DNA of 33,825 bases, from contig DATKSV010000160.1 of the NCBI GenBank assembly GCA_035531535.1, forward strand, positions 1 to 33,825, given 5' to 3'. Positions 15,910 through 24,848 of the stretch are shown piece after piece; within the stretch, counting starts at the first letter, position 1, and each line of letters begins with the position of its first letter. This DNA is from AG-12 sp035531535. GTDB taxonomy: Bacteria > Chloroflexota > Dormibacteria > Aeolococcales > Bog-877. Below the pieces are notes generated by a model. The model worked only from the letters and a program-made list of their open reading frames with translations, made no database searches and had not been told where the DNA came from. The position numbers and the translations under genes were made by a program.

Positions 15910-17094
15910 GTGAAGCTCCTCGAACATCAGGCCAAGAGTCAATTCCGCAGTGTGGGCGTGGAGTGCCCGATGGGCCGGCTGGCCCACACCCCCCAGGAGG
16001 CCGCAGAGGCGGCGACCGAGCTGGGCGCGGTGGTGATCAAGGCGCAGGTGCCCATCGGAGGCAGGGGCAAGGCCGGCGGCGTCAAGCTGGCCCGCACCCC
16101 GGAGGAGGCTCATGCGGCGGCAGCCCAGATCCTGGGCATGGACATCCGAGGCTTCACGGTGCCCACGGTGCTTTGTGAGCAGGCCTTGGACATCGCCCGG
16201 GAGCTCTACTGCGGCGTGGCCCTCGACCGCGACCGCCGCTGCCTGGTGGTGATGCTCTCCTTCGCCGGGGGGATGGAGATCGAGGAGGTGGCGGAGACCG
16301 CCCCCGAGAAGATCGCCAAGCTCTGGCCGGATCCCTTCGCGGGGCCGCAGGCGTTTGAGATCCGCCAGCTGGCCCTGGACGCGCTGGCGGCGGTGGGCGG
16401 CGACCAGACGATTCCGAAGTCGTCCCTGCTGGCGCAGCTGGTGCCCTTGGTGCAGCGGCTCTACTCGCTCTCCCAGCGCCTGGACGCCACTCTCTGCGAG
16501 GTCAATCCCCTGGTGATCACCGGCGCCGGGCGCCTGATCGCCGGCGACGGCAAGATCGAGATCGACCAGAGTGCCGAGTTCCGTCACCACGACCTGGTCC
16601 GGGAGCTGGGCGACGACCAAGGAGCCGGCTCCAGCGGCGAGGACCCCTTGGAGGTGGAGGCCAAGCGGCGGGGCCTGACCTACGTCCACCTCGGGGGCAC
16701 CATCGGCGTGGTCGGCAACGGCGCCGGCCTGGTCATGAACACCTTGGACCTTGTCAAGCAGCACGGCGGCGAGCCCGCCAACTTCCTTGACATCGGCGGC
16801 GGGGCCAAAGCCGAGGTGGTCCGCAAGGCGCTGGAGATGGTGCTCCTCGACCCCCAGGTGAAGGGTATCTTCGTCAACATCTTCGGCGGCATCACCCGGG
16901 GCGACGAGGTCGCCACCGGTCTGGTGGCGGCCCGGGACGAGCTCCACATCACCGTTCCCCTGGTGGTGAGGATGACCGGGACCAGGGAGGCGGAGGGCCG
17001 CCAGATCCTGGAGGCGGCCGGGATCACCCCGGCGGTGTCCGCCCCTGAGGCGGCTTCGAAGATAGTCGAGCTGACTTCGGGAGGGAGCCGATGA
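15910..17094 (+). CDS. sucC: succinate--CoA ligase (ADP-forming) subunit beta
   Basis: A 394-aa ATP-grasp subunit that binds nucleotide and succinate and, with SucD, converts succinyl-CoA to succinate with substrate-level phosphorylation in the TCA cycle. Recognisable segments: LLEHQAKSQF at the start, KAQVPIGGRGKAGGVKLA, CEVNPLVIT, NGAGLVMNTLD, FLDIGGGAKAE and GIFVNIFGGITRGD. GTG 15910 is preferred over GTG 15904 because GGGAGG lies 5 nt upstream. The stop overlaps sucD (ATGA). Location after pccB places it at the end of the propionyl-CoA to succinate route. Confidence 0.95.
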   Translation: MKLLEHQAKSQFRSVGVECPMGRLAHTPQEAAEAATELGAVVIKAQVPIGGRGKAGGVKLARTPEEAHAAAAQILGMDIRGFTVPTVLCEQALDIARELYCGVALDRDRRCLVVMLSFAGGMEIEEVAETAPEKIAKLWPDPFAGPQAFEIRQLALDALAAVGGDQTIPKSSLLAQLVPLVQRLYSLSQRLDATLCEVNPLVITGAGRLIAGDGKIEIDQSAEFRHHDLVRELGDDQGAGSSGEDPLEVEAKRRGLTYVHLGGTIGVVGNGAGLVMNTLDLVKQHGGEPANFLDIGGGAKAEVVRKALEMVLLDPQVKGIFVNIFGGITRGDEVATGLVAARDELHITVPLVVRMTGTREAEGRQILEAAGITPAVSAPEAASKIVELTSGGSR

Positions 17095-17981
17095 GCATCC
17101 TGCTAAATCGCGATTCCAAGGTCGTCGTTCAGGGCATGACCGGCAGTGAGGGCACCTTCCACACTCAGCAGATGCTGGAGTTCGGCACCCAGGTGGTGGC
17201 GGGGGTCTCCCCGGGCAAGGGTGGGGGTCGCCACCTGGGCCTGCCCGTCTTCGACTCGGTGGCGGAGGCGGTGGGGGCGACCGGGGCCAATGTGGCGGCG
17301 GTCTTCGTGCCTCCGCCGTTCGCGGCCGACGCCATCATGGAGGGCTCGGCCGCCGGGGTCGACCTGGTGGTGTGCATCACCGAGCTGATCCCGGTCAACG
17401 ACATGATCAGGGCCAGGGCCATGATCGGCCGCCGGGGCACCCGGCTGGTGGGGCCCAACTGCCCCGGGCTGATGTCGCCCGGGGATCACGCCAAGGTGGG
17501 CATCATTCCCAACCAGAACGGCTATCCCGGGCACGTGGGCCTGGTGTCCCGCTCGGGCACTCTGACCTACGAGATGATGCAGGCGCTGTCCCAGTCCGGC
17601 TATGGACAGTCGACCGCCGTCGGGATCGGGGGCGACCCCGTGCTCGGGCTCAGCTTCTCGGACGTGCTGGAGCTGTTCGCGAGGGACCCCGAGACCGAGC
17701 TGGTGGTGATGGCCGGGGAGATCGGCGGGGCGGACGAGGAGCGGGCGGCCGAGCTGATCGGTCGGGGCTATCCCAAGCCGGTGGTGGGCTTCATCAGCGG
17801 CCGGACCGCGCCGCCGGGCAAGCGGATGGGGCATGCCGGTGCCATCATCAGCGGCAACACCGGCAGCGCCACCTCCAAGGTCGAGGCGCTGGAGGCGGCG
17901 GGGGTGCGGGTGGCCGACACCATCGAGCAGATCGTCGACCTGGTCCGCGACCGGATCGGCGTGGCGCCCACCCGGGCCTAG
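17091..17981 (+). CDS. sucD: succinate--CoA ligase subunit alpha
   Basis: A 296-aa subunit with the CoA-binding Rossmann domain first (VVQGMTGSEGTFHTQQML) and the phosphohistidine domain second; the active-site His is in RMGHAGAIISG. Length is typical. It overlaps sucC by 4 nt and has its own GGAGGG site at 17080-17085. The acyl-CoA dehydrogenase starts 6 nt after its stop, so sucCD and the dehydrogenase look like one operon. Confidence 0.96.
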   Translation: MSILLNRDSKVVVQGMTGSEGTFHTQQMLEFGTQVVAGVSPGKGGGRHLGLPVFDSVAEAVGATGANVAAVFVPPPFAADAIMEGSAAGVDLVVCITELIPVNDMIRARAMIGRRGTRLVGPNCPGLMSPGDHAKVGIIPNQNGYPGHVGLVSRSGTLTYEMMQALSQSGYGQSTAVGIGGDPVLGLSFSDVLELFARDPETELVVMAGEIGGADEERAAELIGRGYPKPVVGFISGRTAPPGKRMGHAGAIISGNTGSATSKVEALEAAGVRVADTIEQIVDLVRDRIGVAPTRA

Positions 17982-17987
17982 CTCGGA

Positions 17988-19184
17988 GTGGGCCTAAGCT
18001 TCGACCTCACCGACGAGCAGGAGGCGATCCGCCAGACCTCCCGGGAGTTCGCTGACCAGGTGGTGGCGCCGCGCGCGGCCGAGTTCGACCGCAACCAGGA
18101 GTTCCCCTATTCCGTGGTCGCCCAGATGGGCGAGCTGGGGCTGTTCGGCCTGCCGTATCCGACCGCGGTGGGGGGGGCGGGGGCTGACTTCGTCAGCTAC
18201 CTGGTGGCTCTGGAGGAGATCTCGCGGGCGGACGCCGCGCTGGGGATCACCCTGGAGGCCGGGGTCTCCTTGGGGATCGCGCCCATCTTCCACTTCGGCA
18301 CCGAGCAGCAGCGGGAACGGTACCTGCCCGAGCTCTGCTCCGGGCGGGGCCTGTGGGCGTTTGGCCTCACCGAGCCCGAGGCCGGGTCCGACGCCGCCGG
18401 CACCGCCACCAAGGCGGTTCGAGATGGCGAAGAGTACGTGATTGACGGCACCAAGTGCTTCATCACCAACGCCGGCACCGAGATCAGTCGCGGGGTGACG
18501 ATCACCGCGGTCACCGGGGAGGTGGGCGGACGGCCCCAGATCAGCGCCATCATGGTCGAGAAGGGCACCCCCGGCTATCGGCAGGCACCTCCCTACCGCA
18601 AGCTGGGCTGGCACGCCAGCGATACCAGAGAGCTCAGCTTCGATTCCTGCCGGGTGCCCGTCGCCAACCTGGTCGGTCGGGAGGGGGGTGGCTTCGGGCA
18701 GTTCCTCAAGGTCCTGGAGTCGGGCCGGATCGCGATCGCGGCCCTCTCGGTCGGAGTGGCGCAGGCGTGCCTCGACGCCAGCCTCGGGTACTCTCAGCAG
18801 CGCCGCCAGTTCGGCCGGCCGCTGAGCCGGTTTCAGGCGACCCAGATGAAGTTGGCGGACATGGCGACCCAGATCGAGCTGTCGCGGCTCATGGTTTGGC
18901 GGGCGGGCCTTCTCGTGGATCAGGGCAAGCCCGCCGGTAGGTTCGCGGCCATGGCCAAGCTGCAGGCCTCGGAGACCGCGACCTGGTGTGCCAACCAGGC
19001 GGTCCAGATTCACGGAGGCGCCGGTTTCATCGAGGACCTGCCGGTGGCCCGCTACTACCGCGACGTCAAGATCAATGAGATTGGGGAGGGCACCTCCGAG
19101 ATTCAGCGGCTGGTGATCGCCTCCCATCTGCTCGGGCTCAAAGGCTCGGTCTCGAGCCTGATCGAGGGGCCGGGAACGGCCTGA
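17988..19184 (+). CDS. acyl-CoA dehydrogenase
   Basis: A 398-aa FAD enzyme that oxidises acyl-CoA to trans-2-enoyl-CoA and passes electrons to ETF. Motifs: FGLTEPEAGSDAAGTAT and the downstream YVIDGTKCFITNAG for FAD and substrate binding, and QIHGGAGFIEDLPVARYYRD. The probable catalytic Glu is in IGEGTSEIQRLVIA near the C-terminus, the position used by short/medium-chain and isobutyryl-type enzymes. Chain length and branching preference cannot be read safely. The GTG start is 6 nt after sucD. Electrons could reach the quinone pool through the EtfD-like protein at 7799. Confidence 0.93.
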   Translation: MGLSFDLTDEQEAIRQTSREFADQVVAPRAAEFDRNQEFPYSVVAQMGELGLFGLPYPTAVGGAGADFVSYLVALEEISRADAALGITLEAGVSLGIAPIFHFGTEQQRERYLPELCSGRGLWAFGLTEPEAGSDAAGTATKAVRDGEEYVIDGTKCFITNAGTEISRGVTITAVTGEVGGRPQISAIMVEKGTPGYRQAPPYRKLGWHASDTRELSFDSCRVPVANLVGREGGGFGQFLKVLESGRIAIAALSVGVAQACLDASLGYSQQRRQFGRPLSRFQATQMKLADMATQIELSRLMVWRAGLLVDQGKPAGRFAAMAKLQASETATWCANQAVQIHGGAGFIEDLPVARYYRDVKINEIGEGTSEIQRLVIASHLLGLKGSVSSLIEGPGTA

Positions 19185-19185
19185 T

Positions 19186-19213
19186 CCCGGCTTCTCTAAG
19201 GACTCGTGCCGGG
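19186..19213. repeat. inverted repeat between acyl-CoA dehydrogenase and thiolase
   Basis: CCCGGC (19186-19191) and GCCGGG (19208-19213) flank 16 nt, directly after the dehydrogenase stop and 3 nt before the thiolase -10 hexamer. It could be a 3' hairpin or a repressor site. Short GC-rich repeats arise easily by chance here. Confidence 0.3.
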
Positions 19214-19215
19214 CG

Positions 19216-19221
19216 TACGAT
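19216..19221 (+). promoter_or_regulatory. -10 element of the thiolase gene
   Basis: TACGAT lies 6 nt before ATG 19228 with no ribosome site between, fitting a leaderless transcript. Confidence 0.5.
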
Positions 19222-19227
19222 ATTCCC

Positions 19228-20421
19228 ATGAATGATCTCGATCCGGTGATTGTCTCCCTGGCGCGCACCCCCTTCGGACGGCTCCGGGGAGGGCTCAGCT
19301 CGATGGCGGCGGTGGACCTTGGGGCCCATGTCATCAGGGCCGCCCTGGGGCGTGCCGGCATCCCCGGCGAGCAGGTGGACCAGGTCATCCTCGGGACCGT
19401 GATCACGGCCGGCCAGGGCCAGGTGCCCGCCCGCCAGGCCGCCCTGCGTGCGGGGCTGCCGTCGTCGGTGCCCGCCCTCTCGGTCAACAAGGTCTGCGCC
19501 TCCTCCCTGAAGGCGGTCAACCTGGGCGCGGTCCTGATCCGTGCCGGGGAGGCCGAGGTGGTGGTCGCGGGGGGCATGGAGTCCATGTCCCAGGCGCCCA
19601 TGCTCCTCCGGGGAACCCGGCAGGGCACAGCGATGGGCAACCTCACCATGTACGACTCGATGATCCTGGACGGCCTCACCTGCCCGGTGGACGATGTCCA
19701 CATGGGCGAGCACGGCAGCTCCGTCGCCCTGGAGCTGGGGATCACCCGGGCCGCCCAGGACGAGTACGCCCTGCTCTCCCAGCAGCGTTACGAGCGGGCC
19801 CGGGCCGCCGGCCTGATCGCCGAGGAGATCGTCCCGGTCGAGGTGCCCGGACGGCCCCAACCAGTCCTGGCCGATCGCGACGAGCAGCCCCGGCCCGACA
19901 CGACCATGGAGAGGCTGGCCGCGCTCAGGCCCGTCTTCGGAGGTCCGGACGGGAGCGTGACCGCCGGCAACGCCCCTGGGATCAACGACGGGGCCGCGGT
20001 CCTGGTCCTGATGAGCCGAGGGCGGGCCAGGAGCCTGGGCGTCGAGCCGCTGGCCAGCTGGCTGGGCTATGGGGAGTCTGCCGCCGACCATCCCTACCTG
20101 GCGACCGTCCCCGCCCTGGCCCTGGAGCACGCCCTGGACAAGACCAAGGGCGCGCTCACCGCTCGGGACCTGGATGTGATCGAGATCAACGAGGCTTTCG
20201 CCTCGGTGGTTCTGACCAGCGCCAGGATGCTGGAGGTGGAACTGGACCGGGTCAACCCCAACGGGGGGGCGATCGCGATCGGCCATCCCATCGGCGCCTC
20301 CGGGGCGCGCATCCTCGCCTCCTGCGTGCTGGAGCTGCGGCGCCGGGGCGGCGGGGTCGGGGCGGCCACCATCTGCTCGGGGTTGGCCCAGGGGGAGGCG
20401 ACCCTGGTCGAGGTGGCCTGA
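19228..20421 (+). CDS. acetyl-CoA C-acyltransferase (thiolase)
   Basis: A 397-aa thiolase catalysing acyl-CoA plus acetyl-CoA exchange: beta-ketothiolysis or acetoacetyl-CoA formation. The nucleophilic Cys90 is in SVNKVCASSLKAV, His in NPNGGAIAIGHPIGASG, and the second Cys in ICSGLAQGEA. That last motif differs from the usual CGGGQG-type loop. The insertion VAGGMESMSQAP is typical of the acetyl-CoA acetyltransferase group. Neighbouring dehydrogenases supply the first step of beta-oxidation; no 3-hydroxyacyl-CoA dehydrogenase is adjacent. Confidence 0.93.
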   Translation: MNDLDPVIVSLARTPFGRLRGGLSSMAAVDLGAHVIRAALGRAGIPGEQVDQVILGTVITAGQGQVPARQAALRAGLPSSVPALSVNKVCASSLKAVNLGAVLIRAGEAEVVVAGGMESMSQAPMLLRGTRQGTAMGNLTMYDSMILDGLTCPVDDVHMGEHGSSVALELGITRAAQDEYALLSQQRYERARAAGLIAEEIVPVEVPGRPQPVLADRDEQPRPDTTMERLAALRPVFGGPDGSVTAGNAPGINDGAAVLVLMSRGRARSLGVEPLASWLGYGESAADHPYLATVPALALEHALDKTKGALTARDLDVIEINEAFASVVLTSARMLEVELDRVNPNGGAIAIGHPIGASGARILASCVLELRRRGGGVGAATICSGLAQGEATLVEVA

Positions 20422-20957
20422 GAAACTGGGGCACCCCACTTCCGTGGCACCGGGCCATCCCCGCTATCAGGACACCTCTCCCAAGCGGTGAAGGCTGCTT
20501 CCCGGGTCGCCGGAGTGCGACCTGTCGGGGCCGTCTAGAACATGACCGCATGCTTGGCCCAGCCGGCTGGATGAACTGGGTCAGCTGCGCGGCGGCGGCG
20601 GCCACCGGACTCGATTGGGCGCCAGGCCGGTGGGATTGGGTGGCTGTGACCTGATCGCGGTCGCCATCTGGTGCCAGCCAGCCCCGAGGTCCTGATCTCC
20701 ACCCGCGGTCGCCGTGGTGCCCCAGCCCAGAGCGCTTGGTCCGCGGGCGCTAGCACCAGTCCCCATCGGGGACAGGGGCCCCTGCTCTCGCCCAGGGTCC
20801 CCGGTTGGAGCCCGCCAGCCCGGGGAGTTTGCGCCACGCCGGGTGGCTAACTTCACCGGCGCCCACGGCGCCGGCGGCCGGTGGGGACCGAACGCTGAGG
20901 CGGCGCTTAGAATCTGACCTGGTCACAACTTGTGCCGCGCCTGTGGAGGACCAGCAG
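20422..20957 (+). other. 536-bp gap, non-coding, with palindromes and a promoter
   Basis: No open frame here gives a believable protein. Structures seen: CCACCGG at 20602-20608 paired with CCGGTGG at 20627-20633; a perfect 12-bp palindrome CAGGGGCCCCTG at 20773-20784, flanked by GGGGAC (20768-20773) and GTCCCC (20797-20802); and a -10-like TAGAAT at 20908-20913 for the next gene. The size is unusual for this compact window and suggests a control region or decayed gene. Confidence 0.5.
20908..20913 (+). promoter_or_regulatory. -10 element upstream of the second acyl-CoA dehydrogenase
   Basis: TAGAAT would start transcription near 20920, giving a leader of about 38 nt ending in GGAGG at 20945-20949. 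No good -35 is visible. Confidence 0.45.
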
Positions 20958-22097
20958 ATGGCGGTTGAGGTCGACATCGACCGGCAGGCAATCCAGGCTA
21001 GTGTCCGGGAGCTGGCCCAGGGCCGGATCGCGGCCCGAGCTGCGGAGATCGATCGCAGCGGGGAGTATCCCTGGGACATAGTCCAGCTGTTCCGGGACCA
21101 GGACGTGTTCGCGATCGCGTTCCCGCCGGAGTACGGCGGCCTCTCCGGCTCGGCGCTGACGCTCTCTTTGGTGGTCGAGGAGGTCGCCAAGGTGTGCGCC
21201 ACCTCGGCGCTGCTGCTGGCGGTCCAGGCGCTGGGCGGATACCCCATCCTGATCGGCGGCAGCGAGGAGCAGAAGCGGACCTACCTGCCCGAGCTGGCCG
21301 CGGGCAGGCAGATCGCCGCCTACGCCCTCAGCGAGCCCGATGCCGGGAGCGATGCCGGGGCGATGCGGACCAGGGCCCGTCGTGACGGTGATGACTACCT
21401 CCTGGACGGGACCAAGATGTGGATCACCAACGGCTGGGTGGCCGACCTCATCGTGGTGTTCGCCTCCACCGACCCCGAGGCCCGGACCAGGGGCGTATCC
21501 GCCTTTCTGGTGGACGGCGACAGCCCCGGCCTGGAGCGCCGCGAGATCCACGGCAAGCTCGGCATCAGGGGCAGCAACACGGCCGAGCTCGTCTTCAGCA
21601 ACTGCCGGGTGTCGGCGGACCGGAGGCTGGGGGCGGAGGGGGCTGGCTTCAAGATCGCGATGGGGGTGCTCGACCGCTCGCGCCCCCAGATTGGCTCCCA
21701 GGCGCTGGGCATCGGCGCCGGGGCCCTGGAGTACGCCCTGGCCTACGCCAAGCAGCGCCACCAGTTCGGCCACGCCATCGCCGAGTTCCAGGGCATCCAG
21801 TTCATGCTGGCGGACATGGCGTCTCAGCTGGAGGCGGCGCGCTGCCTCACCCACGAGGCCTGCCGGGCGATCGATTCCGCGGACCCCCGCACGACCGAGC
21901 TGGCGGCGATGGCCAAGCTGATGGCCTCGGACGCCGCCATGAAGGTCACCACCGACGCTGTCCAGATCCTGGGGGGCTACGGCTACGTCAACGAGTTCCC
22001 GGTGGAGCGGATGATGCGGGACGCCAAGATCACCCAGATCTACGAGGGCACCAACCAGATCCAGCGGCTGGTGATCGCCAAGCACCTGCTCGACTGA
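20958..22097 (+). CDS. acyl-CoA dehydrogenase (second copy)
   Basis: A 379-aa acyl-CoA dehydrogenase in the short/branched-chain group. FAD/substrate motifs: YALSEPDAGSDAGAM and LLDGTKMWITNGWVADL; FGHAIAEFQGIQFMLADMA; QILGGYGYVNEFPVERMMRDAKI; catalytic Glu in IYEGTNQIQRLVIA. ATG 20958 follows GGAGG by 8 nt; the frame is open upstream to 20805 but that stretch is not dehydrogenase-like. It precedes the MeaB gene and the isobutyryl-type mutase, so isobutyryl-CoA or another branched substrate is possible. That is inference from position only. Confidence 0.93.
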   Translation: MAVEVDIDRQAIQASVRELAQGRIAARAAEIDRSGEYPWDIVQLFRDQDVFAIAFPPEYGGLSGSALTLSLVVEEVAKVCATSALLLAVQALGGYPILIGGSEEQKRTYLPELAAGRQIAAYALSEPDAGSDAGAMRTRARRDGDDYLLDGTKMWITNGWVADLIVVFASTDPEARTRGVSAFLVDGDSPGLERREIHGKLGIRGSNTAELVFSNCRVSADRRLGAEGAGFKIAMGVLDRSRPQIGSQALGIGAGALEYALAYAKQRHQFGHAIAEFQGIQFMLADMASQLEAARCLTHEACRAIDSADPRTTELAAMAKLMASDAAMKVTTDAVQILGGYGYVNEFPVERMMRDAKITQIYEGTNQIQRLVIAKHLLD

Positions 22098-22148
22098 GCC
22101 AGCGCCCAGGCCGGCGCGCGGTGGGGAGCCCGTCTGCTTGAACCTGTC

Positions 22149-22154
22149 TACCAT
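22149..22154 (+). promoter_or_regulatory. -10 element of the meaB/mutase operon
   Basis: TACCAT lies 7 nt before an in-frame GTG at 22162, matching the leaderless pattern. It overlaps an alternative ATG at 22153, making that ATG less likely as the start. Confidence 0.4.
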
Positions 22155-22161
22155 GTTGCGA

Positions 22162-23157
22162 GTGGAGATTGAGTCCCTGCTCAGGGGCGATACCCGGGAG
22201 TTGGCGCGGGCGATCTCCCAGATCGAAGCCAGGGATCCAGGCGTCGGGGAGATGCTGGAGCGGATCTGGGACGCGCGCCCGGAGAGCGTCGAGCTCAGCT
22301 CGCAGGTGGTGGGCCTCACCGGGCCGCCGGGCTCGGGCAAGAGCACCATGGCCGACTCCCTAACTCAACTCTGGCGCGAGCAGGGGCTGCGGGTCGCGGT
22401 GCTGGCGGTCGATCCCAACAGTCCCTTCACCGGCGGGGCCATCCTCGGAGATCGGGTCCGGATGCAGCGCCACGCCCTGGATCGGGGGGTCTTCATCCGC
22501 AGCATGGGCGCCCGGGGCCACCTGGGCGGCGTCTCTCTGGCAACCAGGGGAGCGGTCCGGCTGCTGGACGCCCTGGGGTGGGAGATGGTGCTGGTGGAGA
22601 CGGTCGGGGTCGGCCAGTCCGAGCTGGAGATCTGCGAGGTGGCCGACTCGGTGGTGGTGGTGACCACACCTGGGGCCGGGGACGGGGTTCAGGTGATCAA
22701 GGCCGGCATCACTGAGATCGCCGACATCTTCGCCGTCAACAAGGCCGACCTGCCAGGGGCAGATCGGGTCACCCGCGACCTCCGGGACATGCTCCGGCTC
22801 TCCACCCCCAAGGCCGGCTGGAAGGTTCCGGTGGTCGCTACCGTGGCCGCCCAGGGGGACGGAGGGGTTCGCGACCTGGCCGCCGCGATCGCCGCTCACC
22901 GGTCGCACCTGGAAGTCAGCGGTGAGCTCTCCGAGCGGCTTCGGCGCAGGTTACGGGAGGAGGTGGTGGAGCTGGTCAGCGCGCGCGCCCGCGCCTTCGC
23001 CACCGACCTGCTGGCGGGAGGGGCCCCTGAGCTGCTGCCCGAGGATGCCCGCCGGGCCGATCCCGAGCGCGCCGCCGACCTGGTGCTCGGAAGGTTCCAC
23101 AATCATGGCCTCGGAACCGGTGCGGCCGAGCTCTCAACTGTGACCGAGAGGAGCTGA
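22162..23157 (+). CDS. meaB: MeaB/ArgK-type G-protein chaperone of a B12-dependent mutase
   Basis: About 331 aa. A SIMIBI-class GTPase that protects and reloads adenosylcobalamin-dependent acyl-CoA mutases. Motifs: P-loop GPPGSGKST, VDPNSPFTGGAILGDRVRM (switch I region), ETVGVGQSE (switch II/Walker B region), and NKAD for guanine specificity. The C-terminal helices serve in dimerisation. Possible starts are TTG 22138, ATG 22153 and GTG 22162; the last is chosen from the -10 spacing and because VEIESLLRGDTRELARAIS matches the usual N-terminal helix. The mutase gene begins 2 nt after the stop, so this chaperone most likely serves that mutase, and perhaps both. Confidence 0.93.
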   Translation: MEIESLLRGDTRELARAISQIEARDPGVGEMLERIWDARPESVELSSQVVGLTGPPGSGKSTMADSLTQLWREQGLRVAVLAVDPNSPFTGGAILGDRVRMQRHALDRGVFIRSMGARGHLGGVSLATRGAVRLLDALGWEMVLVETVGVGQSELEICEVADSVVVVTTPGAGDGVQVIKAGITEIADIFAVNKADLPGADRVTRDLRDMLRLSTPKAGWKVPVVATVAAQGDGGVRDLAAAIAAHRSHLEVSGELSERLRRRLREEVVELVSARARAFATDLLAGGAPELLPEDARRADPERAADLVLGRFHNHGLGTGAAELSTVTERS

Positions 23158-23159
23158 CG

Positions 23160-24848
23160 ATGCTGGATCAGAAGGCACCCGCCCTGGTCGACGACCAGGC
23201 CGCCCTGGAGCGCTGGGCGACGCGCTATCGAGCCTCCCGCGAGCGGGCCGGCAGGACCGGCTTCGTCCCCCCGCCAGAGACTCTATCGGGGCTGCCGGTC
23301 GAGCCTCTGTACACGCCCTCCTGCCTGAGCGGGCACGACTACGCGGCGGAGATCGGCTATCCCGGCGAGTTCCCCTACACCAGGGGCGTCTACCCCTCGA
23401 TGTATCGGGACAAGGTCTTCACGATGCGCCAGTTCGCCGGTTTCGGCACCGCCGCTGAGACCAATCAACGGTATCGCTTCCTGCTGGCTCAGGGCCAGAC
23501 CGGGCTCTCGGTGGCGTTCGACATGCCCACCCTGATGGGGCGGGACTCCGACGACCCGCTGGGCGAGGGAGAGGTGGGCCGATGCGGAGTGGCGATCGAC
23601 TCCCTGGAGGACATGGAGCGGCTCTTCGACGGCATCGACCTGGGCCAGGTGACCACCTCCATGACCATCAACTCGCCGGCGGCGATCCTGCTGGCGATGT
23701 ACGTCGGCGTGGCGGAGCGCCAGGGGGTGGCCGTGGCCAGCCTGGGCGGCACTCTGCAGAACGACATCCTGAAGGAGTACATCGCCCAGAAGGAGTACAT
23801 CTATCCCCCGCAGCCCAGCCTCCGGCTGGTCACCGACGTGGTCGCCTTCTGCGCTCGCAACATGCCGCGCTGGCACCCGATCAGCATTTCCGGCTACCAC
23901 ATCCGCGAGGCCGGCTCCACCGCCGCTCAGGAGCTCGCGTTCACCCTGGCCGATGGCTTCGCCTACGTGGAGGCTGGCATCGCGGCCGGTCTCCCGGTCG
24001 ACCTTTTCGCTCCCCAGCTCAGCTTCTTCTTCAACAGTCACATCGACTTCTTTGAAGAGATCGCCAAATACCGGGCGGCGCGGCGGATCTGGGCCCGGCG
24101 CATGCGCGACCGCTACCACGCCCAGGATCAGCGCTCCTGGCTGATGCGCTTCCACACGCAGACCGCGGGCTGCTCGCTGACCGCCCAGCAGGTTGAGAAC
24201 AACGTCGCCCGAACCGCCCTGGAGGCGCTGGCGGCGGTGCTGGGGGGGACCCAGTCGCTGCACACCAACGCCATGGACGAGGTGCTGGCGCTGCCAACCG
24301 CCAAGGCGGCCCAGATCGCGCTCCGGACCCAGCAGATCATCGCCTACGAGACCGGGGTCACCACCACCATCGACCCTCTGGGGGGCTCCTACTTTGTCGA
24401 GGACCTGACCAACCGCATGGAGGCCGAGGCGGAGCGCTACTTCGCCGAGATCGACCAGCGCGGGGGAGTGCTGGGCTGCATCGAGGACGGGTTCTTCCAA
24501 CGCGAGATCGCCGACGCCGCGTTCCGATACCAGCAGCAGCTGGACCAGGGGGAGCGGATCGTGGTCGGGGTCAACGCCTTCCAGTCAGATGCTGAGGAGG
24601 CGCCCCAGCTGCTCCGGATTGACGGGACCGCGGAGGTAGATCAGAAGGCGGAGTTGGCCCGATTGCGGTCGCGGCGGGATGGCCAGGGCGTCGCCTCGGC
24701 CCTGGATGAGCTGCGCTTAGTGGCTCGCGGTGATGGCAACCTGATGCTCCCCATCCTGGAGTGCGTGCGGCGCCTGTGCACCGAGGGAGAGATCGTGGCC
24801 GCCATGCAGGATGTCTTCGGGACCTACCGGGAGTCGGCATCCTTCTGA
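23160..24848 (+). CDS. icmA: acyl-CoA mutase large subunit with isobutyryl-CoA mutase signature
   Basis: A 562-aa catalytic subunit without a B12-binding domain, the length of Streptomyces IcmA (about 566). At the two specificity positions it has Phe92 (TMRQFAGFG) and Gln210 (IAQKEYIYPP), matching the Phe80/Gln198 pair known for isobutyryl-CoA mutase and unlike the Tyr/Arg of methylmalonyl-CoA mutase or the Ile/Gln of 2-hydroxyisobutyryl-CoA mutase. Active-site His247 is in SISGYH. It should interconvert isobutyryl-CoA and n-butyryl-CoA when joined by a B12 subunit. AGAGGAG at 23147-23153 supports ATG 23160. Its 3' end overlaps the convergent NYN gene by 25 nt. Confidence 0.88.
   Translation: MLDQKAPALVDDQAALERWATRYRASRERAGRTGFVPPPETLSGLPVEPLYTPSCLSGHDYAAEIGYPGEFPYTRGVYPSMYRDKVFTMRQFAGFGTAAETNQRYRFLLAQGQTGLSVAFDMPTLMGRDSDDPLGEGEVGRCGVAIDSLEDMERLFDGIDLGQVTTSMTINSPAAILLAMYVGVAERQGVAVASLGGTLQNDILKEYIAQKEYIYPPQPSLRLVTDVVAFCARNMPRWHPISISGYHIREAGSTAAQELAFTLADGFAYVEAGIAAGLPVDLFAPQLSFFFNSHIDFFEEIAKYRAARRIWARRMRDRYHAQDQRSWLMRFHTQTAGCSLTAQQVENNVARTALEALAAVLGGTQSLHTNAMDEVLALPTAKAAQIALRTQQIIAYETGVTTTIDPLGGSYFVEDLTNRMEAEAERYFAEIDQRGGVLGCIEDGFFQREIADAAFRYQQQLDQGERIVVGVNAFQSDAEEAPQLLRIDGTAEVDQKAELARLRSRRDGQGVASALDELRLVARGDGNLMLPILECVRRLCTEGEIVAAMQDVFGTYRESASF

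Noticed and set aside
20535..20837. 100-aa minus-strand frame in the thiolase/dehydrogenase gap
   Set aside because: Low-complexity Arg/Pro/Trp sequence, no ribosome site, no family resemblance.
20805..20957. N-terminal extension of the second acyl-CoA dehydrogenase
   Set aside because: The extra 51 codons are not dehydrogenase-like; ATG 20958 has GGAGG at good spacing and a -10 element inside the supposed extension.
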